Origin: Paenibacillus xylanexedens | Lineage (GTDB): Bacteria > Bacillota > Bacilli > Paenibacillales > Paenibacillaceae | DNA length: 64,000 nucleotides | Assembly: GCF_007680605.1 (NCBI RefSeq) | Contig: NZ_VEIO01000013.1 | Span: forward strand, 1-64,000 | Direction of reading: 5' to 3' | Shown here: in pieces, positions 1 to 7,465 of the stretch | Layout of the letters: each line of letters begins with the position of its first letter | Numbering within the stretch: position 1 is the first letter of the stretch | The notes under the pieces: generated by a model | Told to the model about the DNA's origin: nothing | Databases searched by the model: none | What the model saw: only the letters and a program-made list of their open reading frames with translations | Made by a program: the position numbers and the translations under genes

Positions 1-71
1 CGACCGTTAAGCCCTCTAGCGCCGATGGTACTTGGACCGCAGGGTCCTGGGAGAGTAGGACGCCGCCAAGC
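1..71 (+). rRNA. rrf: 5S ribosomal RNA, 3' part
   Basis: The first ~71 bases match the 3' part of a Bacillales 5S rRNA, including the loop region GGACCGCAGGGTCCTGGGAG and the closing GGACGCCGCCAAGC. The 5' part lies outside the window. It marks the end of an rRNA operon, in agreement with B. subtilis, where rrnA lies just before csfB. The exact 3' end is inferred from the B. subtilis 5S. Confidence 0.93.
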
Positions 72-75
72 AAAG

Positions 76-110
76 AACCACTGCCGATGATGTTCGGTGG
101 TGGTTTTTAT
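76..110 (+). terminator. Terminator of the rRNA operon
   Basis: A 12-bp stem with two wobble pairs (76-87 with 93-104, starting AACCACTGCCGA) is followed by a T-rich stretch (TTTTTATTTT). It comes directly after the 5S rRNA, the usual place for rRNA operon termination. Confidence 0.8.
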
Positions 111-301
111 TTTGTTCATTTATATGAAAGTATAAAAGACATATCCTATCAAAGCGTAAAGCTCTGACAGCTTCGTTATGGGAAGGTAACATTTTTGTTA
201 CGGATGGCAAGGATAAAACCAGTATAATAGGACTATGTTAAATATGCTAAAAGTACCTGACCGAAGAGCTGGATTGTGCAGCTGTGAAAAGGAGGGTGTG
301 T

Positions 302-742
302 GTGTTAAGTTGGCGGAGAGTAGGACTCCACTCACTTCTGTTGCTTTGTCTGGCAATTGTTCTTGCAGGATGCGGTGAAGCTTCAGGATCTGTATGGATC
401 TCATATGAAGGTGCAGTTAACGAAAAGAGTTTCCCTGTACCCAAAGTAGCGAATAAATCTGACCAGTCCGAAAACAATTCGGATATGGATTATGTTCGAT
501 ATACGTTGTCTGGAATCAGTGAAAGCACGAGTTTGCCTGAGGTATATCTTAACGAGATTAAAAGTTGGGGTTGGACAGAAAGGCAAGCAAAGCGTTCATC
601 GAATCCATCAAGTAACGTACATGTTTTCTCAAAGGATGGCCATATTGTACAGTTGGCTGTGCATGATGGTTCGTTTACGTTAATGGTTCCCAGAAATGAA
701 ACGACTCAGACGACAGTAAAGTCACTGGAAGAAGAGAACTAA
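302..742 (+). CDS. Small lipoprotein of unknown function
   Basis: Encodes about 146 residues. The N-terminus has basic residues, a hydrophobic stretch and a lipobox ending LAGC, so the mature protein should be lipid-anchored on the outer face of the membrane. I place the start at GTG 302 because AAAAGGAGGG (287-296) is then well spaced; an in-frame GTG at 284 lies upstream of that SD sequence and is unlikely. The rest is polar, with no domain I recognise. A TATAAT hexamer at 223-228 may be its -10, but no good -35 is visible. A terminator follows at 792-824. It is a single-gene unit between the rRNA operon and a convergent membrane protein gene. Confidence 0.75.
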   Translation: MLSWRRVGLHSLLLLCLAIVLAGCGEASGSVWISYEGAVNEKSFPVPKVANKSDQSENNSDMDYVRYTLSGISESTSLPEVYLNEIKSWGWTERQAKRSSNPSSNVHVFSKDGHIVQLAVHDGSFTLMVPRNETTQTTVKSLEEEN

Positions 743-791
743 CGGATTGTATGAAAGCGTACGAGTTAACATTGTGATGTTCTTAAAAGTG

Positions 792-824
792 AAGTTCTCA
801 TCAAAAGCGATGAGGGCTTTTTTT
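792..824 (+). terminator. Terminator of the lipoprotein gene
   Basis: The stem CTCATC (797-802) pairs with GATGAG (809-814), with outer AAG/CTT pairing, followed by a run of seven T. It lies 50 bp after the lipoprotein stop. Confidence 0.75.
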
Positions 825-970
825 GTTACTACAAGTTGAAGATTCCAGTATGCGGACTCATTTAGATATAAATCACATTGAAGGCTAGAGTGGGTTAGCG
901 GAGCTGAATAATCATTCAGAATGGAGAAGGGGAATACGCCTATTTTTGTGGATAAAAGAGAGGGAAGCAA

Positions 971-1001
971 AAAAAGGTTATCCACAGTGGATAACCTTTT
1001 T
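971..1001. terminator. Bidirectional palindromic terminator
   Basis: A perfect 15-bp inverted repeat with a single central base (971-985 and 987-1001) has A-runs on the left and T-runs on the right, so it can terminate in both directions. It stands between two convergent genes, 25 bp beyond the stop of the minus-strand membrane protein. The arms contain TTATCCACA, discussed in the findings. Confidence 0.8.
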
Positions 1002-1026
1002 GAAGAAGGATGGCGAATAGAACGAT

Positions 1027-1551
1027 TTACTGCAAGTAATAAGAGATATCTTGATGATTTAATTTAACAAGACCGTCTTTACGTTCACGCGATAGAATGA
1101 GTATTACGTATAGGCGTGGTCCAAGCAACCACAGATGCCAGAATATAAGGGAAAGTGTGAAGGAGACTGGAGACCATAACAGGCACACGGTAATGATACA
1201 CAATCCAATCCAGCTCATATTCAGATGAACTCGGACAAACATGCGGTAACTAAAGTGCTGATCTGGTATGTAGCCAAACCAAGGCATACGCAGGTTCCAG
1301 TGCCAACGCTTGGCATACGAGGTACGAACGAGTAACAATATAGTCCTGGCAATGACATAATGAATCCAGACCGTAATCGGTCCTGCCAGTAGAAAAAAGA
1401 AGAGGCCGTTCCAGGAGAAGGCAAGCAGATTAAAGAAGAGCATGATAACGGGCAAACACAGGTAGCTGTATATGACGCTACGAGCGATAGCTTTTTTTTT
1501 CAGAAGGCGATACTGATAAAAGGTTGCCTTATTCTCCGGTTCGGCGATCAT
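1027..1551 (-). CDS. Predicted four-helix membrane protein, unknown function
   Basis: Encodes 174 residues with about four hydrophobic segments in two pairs (roughly residues 25-45, 50-73, 110-130 and 130-150), and a basic, aromatic-rich loop of ~35 residues between the pairs. The start is ATG with GGAGGATT just upstream on the minus strand (1560-1567). I recognise no motif or family. It runs opposite to its neighbours, converges on the lipoprotein gene and shares the terminator at 971-1001. B. subtilis has no counterpart at this position. Confidence 0.72.
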   Translation of the reverse strand: MIAEPENKATFYQYRLLKKKAIARSVIYSYLCLPVIMLFFNLLAFSWNGLFFFLLAGPITVWIHYVIARTILLLVRTSYAKRWHWNLRMPWFGYIPDQHFSYRMFVRVHLNMSWIGLCIITVCLLWSPVSFTLSLIFWHLWLLGPRLYVILILSRERKDGLVKLNHQDISYYLQ

Positions 1552-1903
1552 ACGATTTAAAATCCTCCTTCAAATTTACGAGTATGTGATAGAGTGGTGT
1601 ATACATATGTATGGAGAGATAGAGATGGCTATAAAATAATTCATGTGGCTTACCCGATTTTGTTATCGTTATCATATCTTATATATCGGCTGAAATTCCA
1701 AGTTTTTTTAAGGTTATTATATCGTAGTTTGCATCAACATGAACTTGCATGGGGAAATCATGTGTTGTTTCATGAAAAAGAGCGAGGTAGCAGGTCCAAG
1801 AATAAAAGTGACTCGGAACATTGGATTGTATATTTTCTGTACAGACACCTATTAAGGGAAAGGCGAATATATATATTTTATAGAAAGAAAGCACTATGAA
1901 AAT
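1552..1903. other. Intergenic stretch without a supportable gene
   Basis: AT-rich spacer between the divergent membrane protein gene and gin. It has open frames on both strands (for example 1594-1899), but they overlap each other, lack a convincing SD and read as low-quality protein. I see no RNA gene or repeat. The sigma-F-like promoter of gin begins at its right edge. Confidence 0.5.
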
Positions 1904-1933
1904 GTTTAAAATAATAGAAACTGTGCAATACTG
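1904..1933 (+). promoter_or_regulatory. Candidate sigma-F promoter of gin
   Basis: GTTTA (1904-1908), 15 bp, then TGCAATACTG (924-933 of the second thousand, i.e. 1924-1933). This fits the sigma-F pattern GYWTA-N15-GGNRANANTW with two mismatches in the -10. B. subtilis csfB/gin is a known sigma-F regulon member. The expected start of transcription is ~25 nt before the gin ATG. Confidence 0.5.
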
Positions 1934-1964
1934 ATAGTAAACGTAAAACAAGGTGGGATGGTTC

Positions 1965-2150
1965 ATGGAAGAACATGCCGAACACACATGTATCATTTGC
2001 GAGCAACGGAAGAGAGAAGGCATTTTTATTGTATCTGAATTCATATGTGATGCTTGTGAAGCAGAGATGGTTCACACCGATGCGCAGGATGCGAAGTATA
2101 ACTTTTTTATTCATCAAATGAAACAGATTTGGGTGCAAAAGAACGCTTAA
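1965..2150 (+). CDS. csfB: Anti-sigma-G factor Gin (CsfB)
   Basis: Encodes 61 residues with two CxxC pairs (Cys9/Cys12 and Cys28/Cys31), the zinc-binding arrangement of Gin, plus the conserved spacing to a basic/aromatic tail. Gin is made under sigma-F in the forespore and binds sigma-G (and sigma-E) to keep the late factor silent until engulfment is complete. I start at ATG 1965 because AGGTGG (1951-1956) is 8 nt upstream; the GTG at 1953 overlaps that SD. Its position after an rRNA operon and before yaaO and tmk matches csfB in B. subtilis, which supports the call beyond the short length. A short GC-rich hairpin with a T-run follows. Confidence 0.88.
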   Translation: MEEHAEHTCIICEQRKREGIFIVSEFICDACEAEMVHTDAQDAKYNFFIHQMKQIWVQKNA

Positions 2151-2213
2151 ATAACGTTATATCCTTCACTATGAAGTTAGAAATGCACATGATTAATATT
2201 AATGATTATATAT

Positions 2214-2237
2214 GGGCCCACGAGGCCTTTTTTTGTT
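2214..2237 (+). terminator. Terminator after gin
   Basis: A short GGGCC...GGCCT stem is followed by seven T. The stem is only 4-5 bp, so efficiency is uncertain. Confidence 0.55.
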
Positions 2238-2252
2238 GGAGAAGGGATTCCC

Positions 2253-2281
2253 TTGTCTGACATATGCAGAAAGCGTATGCT
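2253..2281 (+). promoter_or_regulatory. Possible sigma-A promoter of the decarboxylase gene
   Basis: TTGTCT-N17-TATGCT; four of six bases match the consensus in each box. It lies between the gin terminator and the yaaO-type gene. Confidence 0.4.
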
Positions 2282-2339
2282 GAAATAAAGGGTAGAGATG
2301 CATGTTTTACGAAAATAACAGTTACAGGATGGATATCTT

Positions 2340-4052
2340 ATGAATGAACATAATACATCAGGTGTAGGAAAAAATAGAGCTCCTCTATATGAAGCGTTGC
2401 TTGCATATCGTGATTCGAAGCAACGTTCATTTCATGTCCCGGGACATAAAAATGGACAGGTCTATTACCAATGGATGCAATCGTTTGAGGGAGCGGGAGA
2501 TGATCTGCAAAAAGGTATAGGGGGAGAGCGGAATTCTGTTGTAACAGATTATGACTTGAAGGGAACAGCTCCATTCAACCATGTTGTACCCGTACGTGCT
2601 TATCTAGACATGATGGAGATGGATGTTACAGAGATTACGGGTACGGATGATCTCCACCATCCTGAGGGAGTGATCAAGGAAGCACAGGACTTGGCGGCGG
2701 ATTGTTTCGGCGCGGAGGAAAGTTTCTTTCTAGTTGGAGGAAGTACAGCAGGCAACCTGTCTTTATTACTAACGATCTGTGATGAGCCAGGAAGTATCGT
2801 GCTGGTGCAACGTAATGTACATAAATCGGTTATTCACGGGTTGATGTTAGCTGGCGCAAGGGCAGTATTTCTGGAGCCGTGGGTTGACCCTGAATCTGGA
2901 CTTGCTGTCATGCCGTCCATTGAGACGGTTCAGGCTGCTGTCCAGAGGTATCCTGAGGCAAAGGGTGTATTTGTCACGTTGCCCAATTATTATGGCATGG
3001 GCGCAGATCTGACGCCCATTGCCGAGATTTGCCACGAGGCCGGCATGCCACTACTCGTGGATGAAGCGCATGGCGCGCATTATGGGCAGCATCCGGAGCT
3101 GCCTGTATCTGCACTGTCCTGCGGAGCGGACGGTGTAGTGCAGTCGACGCATAAGATGCTGGCCGCATTCACCATGGGAGCCATGTTGCACATTCAGGGA
3201 CCGCGATTGAACCGGTCCCTGCTTCGGCAACGTCTGGCCATGGTGCAAAGCTCAAGCCCATCCTACCCGGTGATGGCTTCGCTTGATCTATCGCGCCGGC
3301 TATTACATGTACACGGCGCCGATGCCTTCACGGCAGGACTTGCCGCCGTGAAAGCATTCAAGCGCGGTCTCGCGGAGCTACCGCGCTTCCAGTTGTTGCA
3401 GCCTGCGGATTCGCTGCAACAGGAGCCGGCCTACGGCCATGAAAATCCGGCGGCGATGCCTGGCCGCCAAGGATATACCGCTCAGGACCCATTCAAGGTC
3501 GTCATATATGACGACACAGGGGTACTGAGCGGTTATGGGCTGCAGCAACAGCTGGAAGCTTGCGGCTGCGTGCCAGAGATGAGCGACGAACGGTACGTCG
3601 TCCTGCTCTTCAGTCTTGGCTCCACATTACAGGATGCGGAGCATGTGTTACAGGCTTTACGGCATATTAACGTTGCCTACAAGCTGGAGCATTCACTGGA
3701 ATCCAAAGTGTCTGTGAGGACGGATTCCCAAACTCAAATTGACCCTCCAAACTATGTTTCCACGTGGAACAATATAGAAGAACATGAACGCTTATCTGAG
3801 CCAGTGGCCTTTTCCCTGCAACCAATCTTAGAGAAGGATATGATCGGAGTTTCAATTGAAGACTGCGCAGGATATCGGTCGGCGGAGATGGTTATTCCAT
3901 ATCCTCCAGGCATTCCACTGGTATATCCCGGCGAGCGAATAAGTCCAAAGGTTGCTGAGCGAATTCGAGTTCTACGCGAAGTAGGGGCCAAGTTTCAGGG
4001 GATATCGGATCATACGTATCAAAAATTAAAAGTCATGAAACCTGAGTCATAG
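2340..4052 (+). CDS. Orn/Lys/Arg decarboxylase family protein (YaaO-type)
   Basis: Encodes 570 residues of the PLP-dependent group III basic amino acid decarboxylases. The N-terminal HVPGHKNG, the TDDLHHPEG segment, the substrate/PLP loop GGSTAGN and STHK (Lys as the expected Schiff-base residue) are all present in order; the C-terminal domain has PYPPGIPLVYPGE. The family makes cadaverine, agmatine or putrescine, and substrate choice cannot be read from sequence. B. subtilis YaaO occupies the same place between csfB and tmk. A linker of about 50 residues around residue 450 is poorly conserved in character. Roughly 3000-3600 of the gene is visibly more GC-rich than its flanks. The ATG has AGGATGG 8 nt upstream. 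Confidence 0.9.
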   Translation: MNEHNTSGVGKNRAPLYEALLAYRDSKQRSFHVPGHKNGQVYYQWMQSFEGAGDDLQKGIGGERNSVVTDYDLKGTAPFNHVVPVRAYLDMMEMDVTEITGTDDLHHPEGVIKEAQDLAADCFGAEESFFLVGGSTAGNLSLLLTICDEPGSIVLVQRNVHKSVIHGLMLAGARAVFLEPWVDPESGLAVMPSIETVQAAVQRYPEAKGVFVTLPNYYGMGADLTPIAEICHEAGMPLLVDEAHGAHYGQHPELPVSALSCGADGVVQSTHKMLAAFTMGAMLHIQGPRLNRSLLRQRLAMVQSSSPSYPVMASLDLSRRLLHVHGADAFTAGLAAVKAFKRGLAELPRFQLLQPADSLQQEPAYGHENPAAMPGRQGYTAQDPFKVVIYDDTGVLSGYGLQQQLEACGCVPEMSDERYVVLLFSLGSTLQDAEHVLQALRHINVAYKLEHSLESKVSVRTDSQTQIDPPNYVSTWNNIEEHERLSEPVAFSLQPILEKDMIGVSIEDCAGYRSAEMVIPYPPGIPLVYPGERISPKVAERIRVLREVGAKFQGISDHTYQKLKVMKPES

Positions 4053-4337
4053 GAAAAGCTCTTGCATCTCCCGGAAAGCAGTGGCAATGCTTCATGACAA
4101 GGGTGATTAGCCATCCCAAAAATCTTGCCTGTGCATATCAGCAGTTTGAGGAATTTATATGTGATAAGGAAACAACCATAATGATATGCGACAGTAACAT
4201 TGTCACGTTTATCCCTTGTTCATGTTATGTTGGCTCAGGAGTAGAATCAAGTAATTACAGGATCAAGAGTACTGTTTAATGTTGATTTCACTTTCGATGG
4301 CGATATTGTATGGTTGAAAAAGGACTAACGTTTCATG
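4053..4337. other. Intergenic region before tmk
   Basis: This stretch after the decarboxylase holds no supportable gene. A 61-codon frame at 4094-4279 has no SD and no recognisable composition. No clear terminator or RNA structure was found. The tmk promoter candidate follows at 4338. Confidence 0.45.
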
Positions 4338-4366
4338 TTGGAGGAAAAGCCACCTTATAGTATGAT
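4338..4366 (+). promoter_or_regulatory. Candidate sigma-A promoter for the tmk cluster
   Basis: TTGGAG-N17-TATGAT with ideal spacing. It lies 160 bp before tmk and could serve the tmk-darA-yaaR-holB-ricT-yabA cluster. Confidence 0.55.
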
Positions 4367-4527
4367 AGAAAGAAAAACTAGCTTGGTTTATTTTTGTGTT
4401 ATTAAATGCAGTTGCTGAACAATACACCTCTGGGCGAAGGAAATCATATCTTGAAGCAAGAGGGTCTAGGCACATGCATAATAGCCATGAATGAATACAG
4501 CAATGAATACAGAAAGCAGGGAAGCAT

Positions 4528-5175
4528 ATGCAGGGCAGAGGTAAATTCATTACGCTGGAAGGAGGAGAGGGTTCAGGGAAAACGACGATGATCGGCAGGA
4601 TCGGTTCTTATTTTGAAAAACGGGGTATACCTTACGTAGTCACAAGAGAGCCTGGCGGGATTGAGATTGCAGAGAAAATACGTAACATTATCCTGGACCC
4701 TCTTCATACGGCGATGGATGCACGAACCGAAGCACTGCTCTATGCTGCCGCACGAAGTCAGCATCTGGCGGAGAAGGTAGAGCCTGCACTGCAAGCTGGC
4801 AAAACCGTGATCTGTGATCGGTTTGTAGACAGCAGCCTGGCCTATCAAGGGTATGCTAGGGGCCTCGGAATTGAGGATGTATGGGCAATCAATCGTTTTG
4901 CGATTGGGGATCTGATGCCGGACATGACACTTTATCTGGACATTGAGCCAGAACAGGGGCTTGGTCGAATCGAGGCTCATGATGGTCGCGAAGTCAATCG
5001 TCTTGATCTGGAGAACCTGGAGTTCCATCGCAAAGTACGTGAAGCGTACTTCTTGCTTCAGAAACAGTTTCCGGAGCGTATCCAAGTTATCGATGCTTCA
5101 CAGACCCCGGAAGAGGTAGAGAAAGCGATGATTTTGTCGCTAAAAGCCGGGATTTTGAAGGATTTTGACGAGTAA
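4528..5175 (+). CDS. tmk: Thymidylate kinase
   Basis: Phosphorylates dTMP to dTDP with ATP in the cytoplasm, feeding dTTP synthesis. The 215-residue protein has the P-loop GGEGSGKTT near residues 11-19, the TREPGG substrate loop, and the DRFVDSSLAYQG segment typical of bacterial Tmk. Length is normal. The ATG has an AGGGA-type SD. It begins the run tmk-yaaQ-yaaR-holB seen in B. subtilis. A 62-bp gap separates it from darA without an obvious terminator, so co-transcription is likely. Confidence 0.96.
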   Translation: MQGRGKFITLEGGEGSGKTTMIGRIGSYFEKRGIPYVVTREPGGIEIAEKIRNIILDPLHTAMDARTEALLYAAARSQHLAEKVEPALQAGKTVICDRFVDSSLAYQGYARGLGIEDVWAINRFAIGDLMPDMTLYLDIEPEQGLGRIEAHDGREVNRLDLENLEFHRKVREAYFLLQKQFPERIQVIDASQTPEEVEKAMILSLKAGILKDFDE

Positions 5176-5237
5176 TTGTCTAATATATAGACAGGGCATT
5201 TTGTTAGAAGTGCTTATTCTAAAGGAGGTTATGCAGG

Positions 5238-5567
5238 ATGAAACTGATTGTTGCGATTATACAGGATAAAGACAGCAACCGATTATCCAGCGCATTGGTC
5301 AAAGCGAATTTTCGGGCAACCAAGCTTGCCAGTACCGGTGGATTTTTGAAGGCAGGCAACACGACGTTTATGATCGGTGTCGATGATAGTCAAGTCGAAT
5401 CCGTTATGAATGTCATTCGCAGCAGCTGTAAGGTTCGTGAACAGCTCGTAACTCCGGTTACACCGATGAGCGGAACGACCGACTCTTACCTGCCGCTACC
5501 TGTTGAGGTCCAAGTCGGTGGAGCAACCGTATTTGTTCTTCCAGTAGATCGTTTCGAGCATTTCTAA
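5238..5567 (+). CDS. darA: Cyclic di-AMP receptor DarA (PII-like, YaaQ)
   Basis: Encodes 109 residues matching YaaQ/DarA/PstA, a PII-like trimeric protein that binds c-di-AMP between subunits. The sequence begins MKLIVAIIQDKD and keeps the FRATKLASTGGFL loop and the GGATVFVLPVDRFEHF C-terminus of the family. The downstream target in Bacillales is unsettled. AAAGGAGG is placed optimally before the ATG. A c-di-AMP riboswitch occurs elsewhere in this window (before yabE), so both protein and RNA sensors of this messenger are represented. Confidence 0.93.
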   Translation: MKLIVAIIQDKDSNRLSSALVKANFRATKLASTGGFLKAGNTTFMIGVDDSQVESVMNVIRSSCKVREQLVTPVTPMSGTTDSYLPLPVEVQVGGATVFVLPVDRFEHF

Positions 5568-5920
5568 TCCGTTTGCACAGATGAACTCCATGAGTGTTTT
5601 TCATTTATCGATAGCATGACTGCATCTTGCATGATGATAACGAAGGATGTAAAAGGACGTATCCGGTATGCATACGTGCCACTTATGGAGCGCCCTTCTT
5701 GATGACAAGAACCGGCACACTCTCTCCCAAAGGAAACTTGATTCCACAGTAATATGTTTCTTTTGGGAGAGGCGACTTAGAATACAATCGTAGATAAGAG
5801 ACTATCTTTCTACCATTATATATACAGTGTATCTCAACAACCCATAAGGTCCATCTTACGCACAGGCGCAATGCGCTCTGTGCTGATGTGCGATTGGCCT
5901 AACGATGATAGAAAGCAGGC
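5568..5920. other. Intergenic region darA-yaaR with a long hairpin
   Basis: This 353-bp gap has no coding frame with an SD. Its main content is the imperfect 16-bp inverted repeat at 5722-5771, listed separately. No promoter with two good boxes was found. Confidence 0.5.
5722..5771. repeat. Long inverted repeat (hairpin) between darA and yaaR
   Basis: The arms CTCTCCCAAAGGAAAC (5722-5737) and GTTTCTTTTGGGAGAG (5756-5771) pair over 16 bp with one G-U type mismatch and an 18-nt loop. No T-run follows on the + strand, so it is not a classical terminator. It could be an RNA processing or stability element, or a remnant of a small mobile repeat. Confidence 0.7.
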
Positions 5921-6370
5921 ATGTCCATGAAAATCAATCCTGGATTCAGACCGCTACAGACCGGAATCAATACGAATGATTCAGGCTCAAAGCCGGTTCA
6001 ATCCAAAAACTTCTCTGATATGATGAATCACCAGGGAGAACGTGCTTCCCAAGCAGAGCTCAACCGCCGATTAAGCGAAATCCAGCTTCAGGGTGATCGT
6101 TTGGCTCGATCCATGACGATTCGTGAACTGAAAGCATATAAACAGCTTGTCAAAAGATTTCTGGAAGAGACGGTCCGCCGCGGTGTATCAATGAAAGAGA
6201 CAAGGGGTTGGGATCGCCGGGGCAGGGGCAAACGATATAAGCTTATTGATGAGATTGACTCGGCTCTATTATCCATGGCAGATGAATTACTGGATACAGA
6301 AGAGGGGAAAATCTCTCTTTTGCAACAAGTAGGAGAAATTCGGGGAATGCTTATTAATTTAAGCTTCTGA
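5921..6370 (+). CDS. yaaR: YaaR family protein (DUF327)
   Basis: Encodes 149 residues, hydrophilic and helical, with the DUF327 features FSDMM, a central charged stretch (RELKAYKQLVKRFLEE) and a C-terminal helix ending LLQQVGEIRGMLINL. The function of the family is not established. The order tmk-yaaQ-yaaR-holB matches B. subtilis, and the short gap to holB suggests co-translation. Starts at 5921 or at the ATG two codons later are both possible; the SD (GCAGG) is weak. Confidence 0.88.
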   Translation: MSMKINPGFRPLQTGINTNDSGSKPVQSKNFSDMMNHQGERASQAELNRRLSEIQLQGDRLARSMTIRELKAYKQLVKRFLEETVRRGVSMKETRGWDRRGRGKRYKLIDEIDSALLSMADELLDTEEGKISLLQQVGEIRGMLINLSF

Positions 6371-6379
6371 GGAGGAAGT

Positions 6380-7351
6380 ATGTCTTTTCAACAGATTATG
6401 GGCCAGCAGGCAGCCAAGCAGTTGTTACAGAGCAGTTTGAGACGTCAGGCCATCAGTCATGCATATTTGTTTAGCGGTCCATCTGGAAGTGGGCAGTTAC
6501 AGACAGCAATGGCGTTCGCCAAGGCAATCTTCTGCACAGAGCTTGAGGATGATGCTTGCGGGCAATGTCTTGAATGCCGCAAAGTAGAACACGGAAACCA
6601 TCCAGACCTGACGATGCTTGCGCCGGATGGAAATAACATTAAAATAGATCAGATTCGGGATTTGCAACGCATTTTCTCTTACCGTTCAGAGGCGGGGCAT
6701 CCCAAAGTATATATTATAGAGCAAGCTGAGAAAATGACGGTTCAAGCTGCGAACAGCTTGTTGAAGTTTCTGGAGGAACCTCAAGTTCCGGCAGTAGGAA
6801 TTCTGATTACGGATAATGGACAAGCCATGTTGCCTACCATTCGCTCACGTTCTCAGATGGTGCCGTTCAGTGCACTGAATCCGGAGGAAATGCTTCAATC
6901 GTTGATTGAGGAAGGTTATCCTGCGAATCTTGCACGGTCTGCCGTCCATTTAGCGTCAGGATTGGAAGCATGTAGAGAAATTCTCCAGCAGAATTGGTTT
7001 GCAGAAATTAGAAACGTAATGTTACAATTAGGGAAGGAGTCCCTGGGCAGAGGAAGTACATCTTTGATCTCGGCTCAGCAGAAGCTTTTCAAAACAGGAC
7101 TCTCGGAACACCTGGACATGCTGCTTAGTTTGTTCCATTTGTGGTTCAGGGACATGCTGTATGTTCAGTACGGTAGGCATGAACATATCGTTTTTATAGA
7201 TCAGTTAGACATGCTGTCTCAGTTGGCACATACCCGTAGCACAGAGCAGTGGGTCTCCTATATGGATTTGGCCGCGGCATGCAGAAAAAAATTGCGTTTT
7301 AATGTCAATGGCCAGCTTTGTCTGGAGCAATTTTTGATCGGTTTGGCATAA
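6380..7351 (+). CDS. holB: DNA polymerase III subunit delta'
   Basis: Encodes 323 residues: an AAA+ clamp-loader stator, part of the complex that opens the beta clamp. HAYLFSGPSGSG, the zinc module (Cys near residues 48, 57, 60 in CGQCLEC, with NHPDL after it), the NSLLKFLEEP motif and the sensor region SRSQ are present. The Walker A lysine is replaced by glutamine (GPSGSGQ), so ATP binding is doubtful. Delta' subunits need not hydrolyse ATP, and E. coli delta' also lacks a functional site. SD GAGGAGG lies 10 bp upstream, right after the yaaR stop. Confidence 0.93.
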   Translation: MSFQQIMGQQAAKQLLQSSLRRQAISHAYLFSGPSGSGQLQTAMAFAKAIFCTELEDDACGQCLECRKVEHGNHPDLTMLAPDGNNIKIDQIRDLQRIFSYRSEAGHPKVYIIEQAEKMTVQAANSLLKFLEEPQVPAVGILITDNGQAMLPTIRSRSQMVPFSALNPEEMLQSLIEEGYPANLARSAVHLASGLEACREILQQNWFAEIRNVMLQLGKESLGRGSTSLISAQQKLFKTGLSEHLDMLLSLFHLWFRDMLYVQYGRHEHIVFIDQLDMLSQLAHTRSTEQWVSYMDLAAACRKKLRFNVNGQLCLEQFLIGLA

Positions 7352-7365
7352 GAGTGGAGGATCGC

Positions 7366-7461
7366 GTGAGTTCCAATCCTATGCAAACGGTTATAACTTC
7401 GGCGGGTTCCCTAAGAAGTCAGGGCTTCAGACGAAGTGGGGTTGGCTTACAAGGGGGTTAA
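7366..7461 (+). CDS. Possible 31-codon small ORF ahead of ricT
   Basis: GTG at 7366, preceded by TGGAGG (7355-7360) at 5-nt spacing, opens a frame of 31 codons that ends in TAA at 7459-7461. The stop lies just after the ricT SD (AAGGGGG, 7451-7457) and 4 nt before the ricT TTG. The peptide (MSSNPMQTVITSAGS...) resembles nothing I know. Its geometry would let ribosomes hand over to ricT. Coding status is a guess from SD and spacing. Confidence 0.35.
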   Translation: MSSNPMQTVITSAGSLRSQGFRRSGVGLQGG

Positions 7462-7465
7462 TTTT

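Noticed and set aside
1594..1899. 101-codon frame on the + strand before gin
   Set aside because: GTG start without SD, overlaps competing frames, no recognisable composition or family; the gap is AT-rich and probably non-coding.
4094..4279. 61-codon frame between the decarboxylase and tmk
   Set aside because: No SD, no family, sits among other random frames in a non-coding gap.
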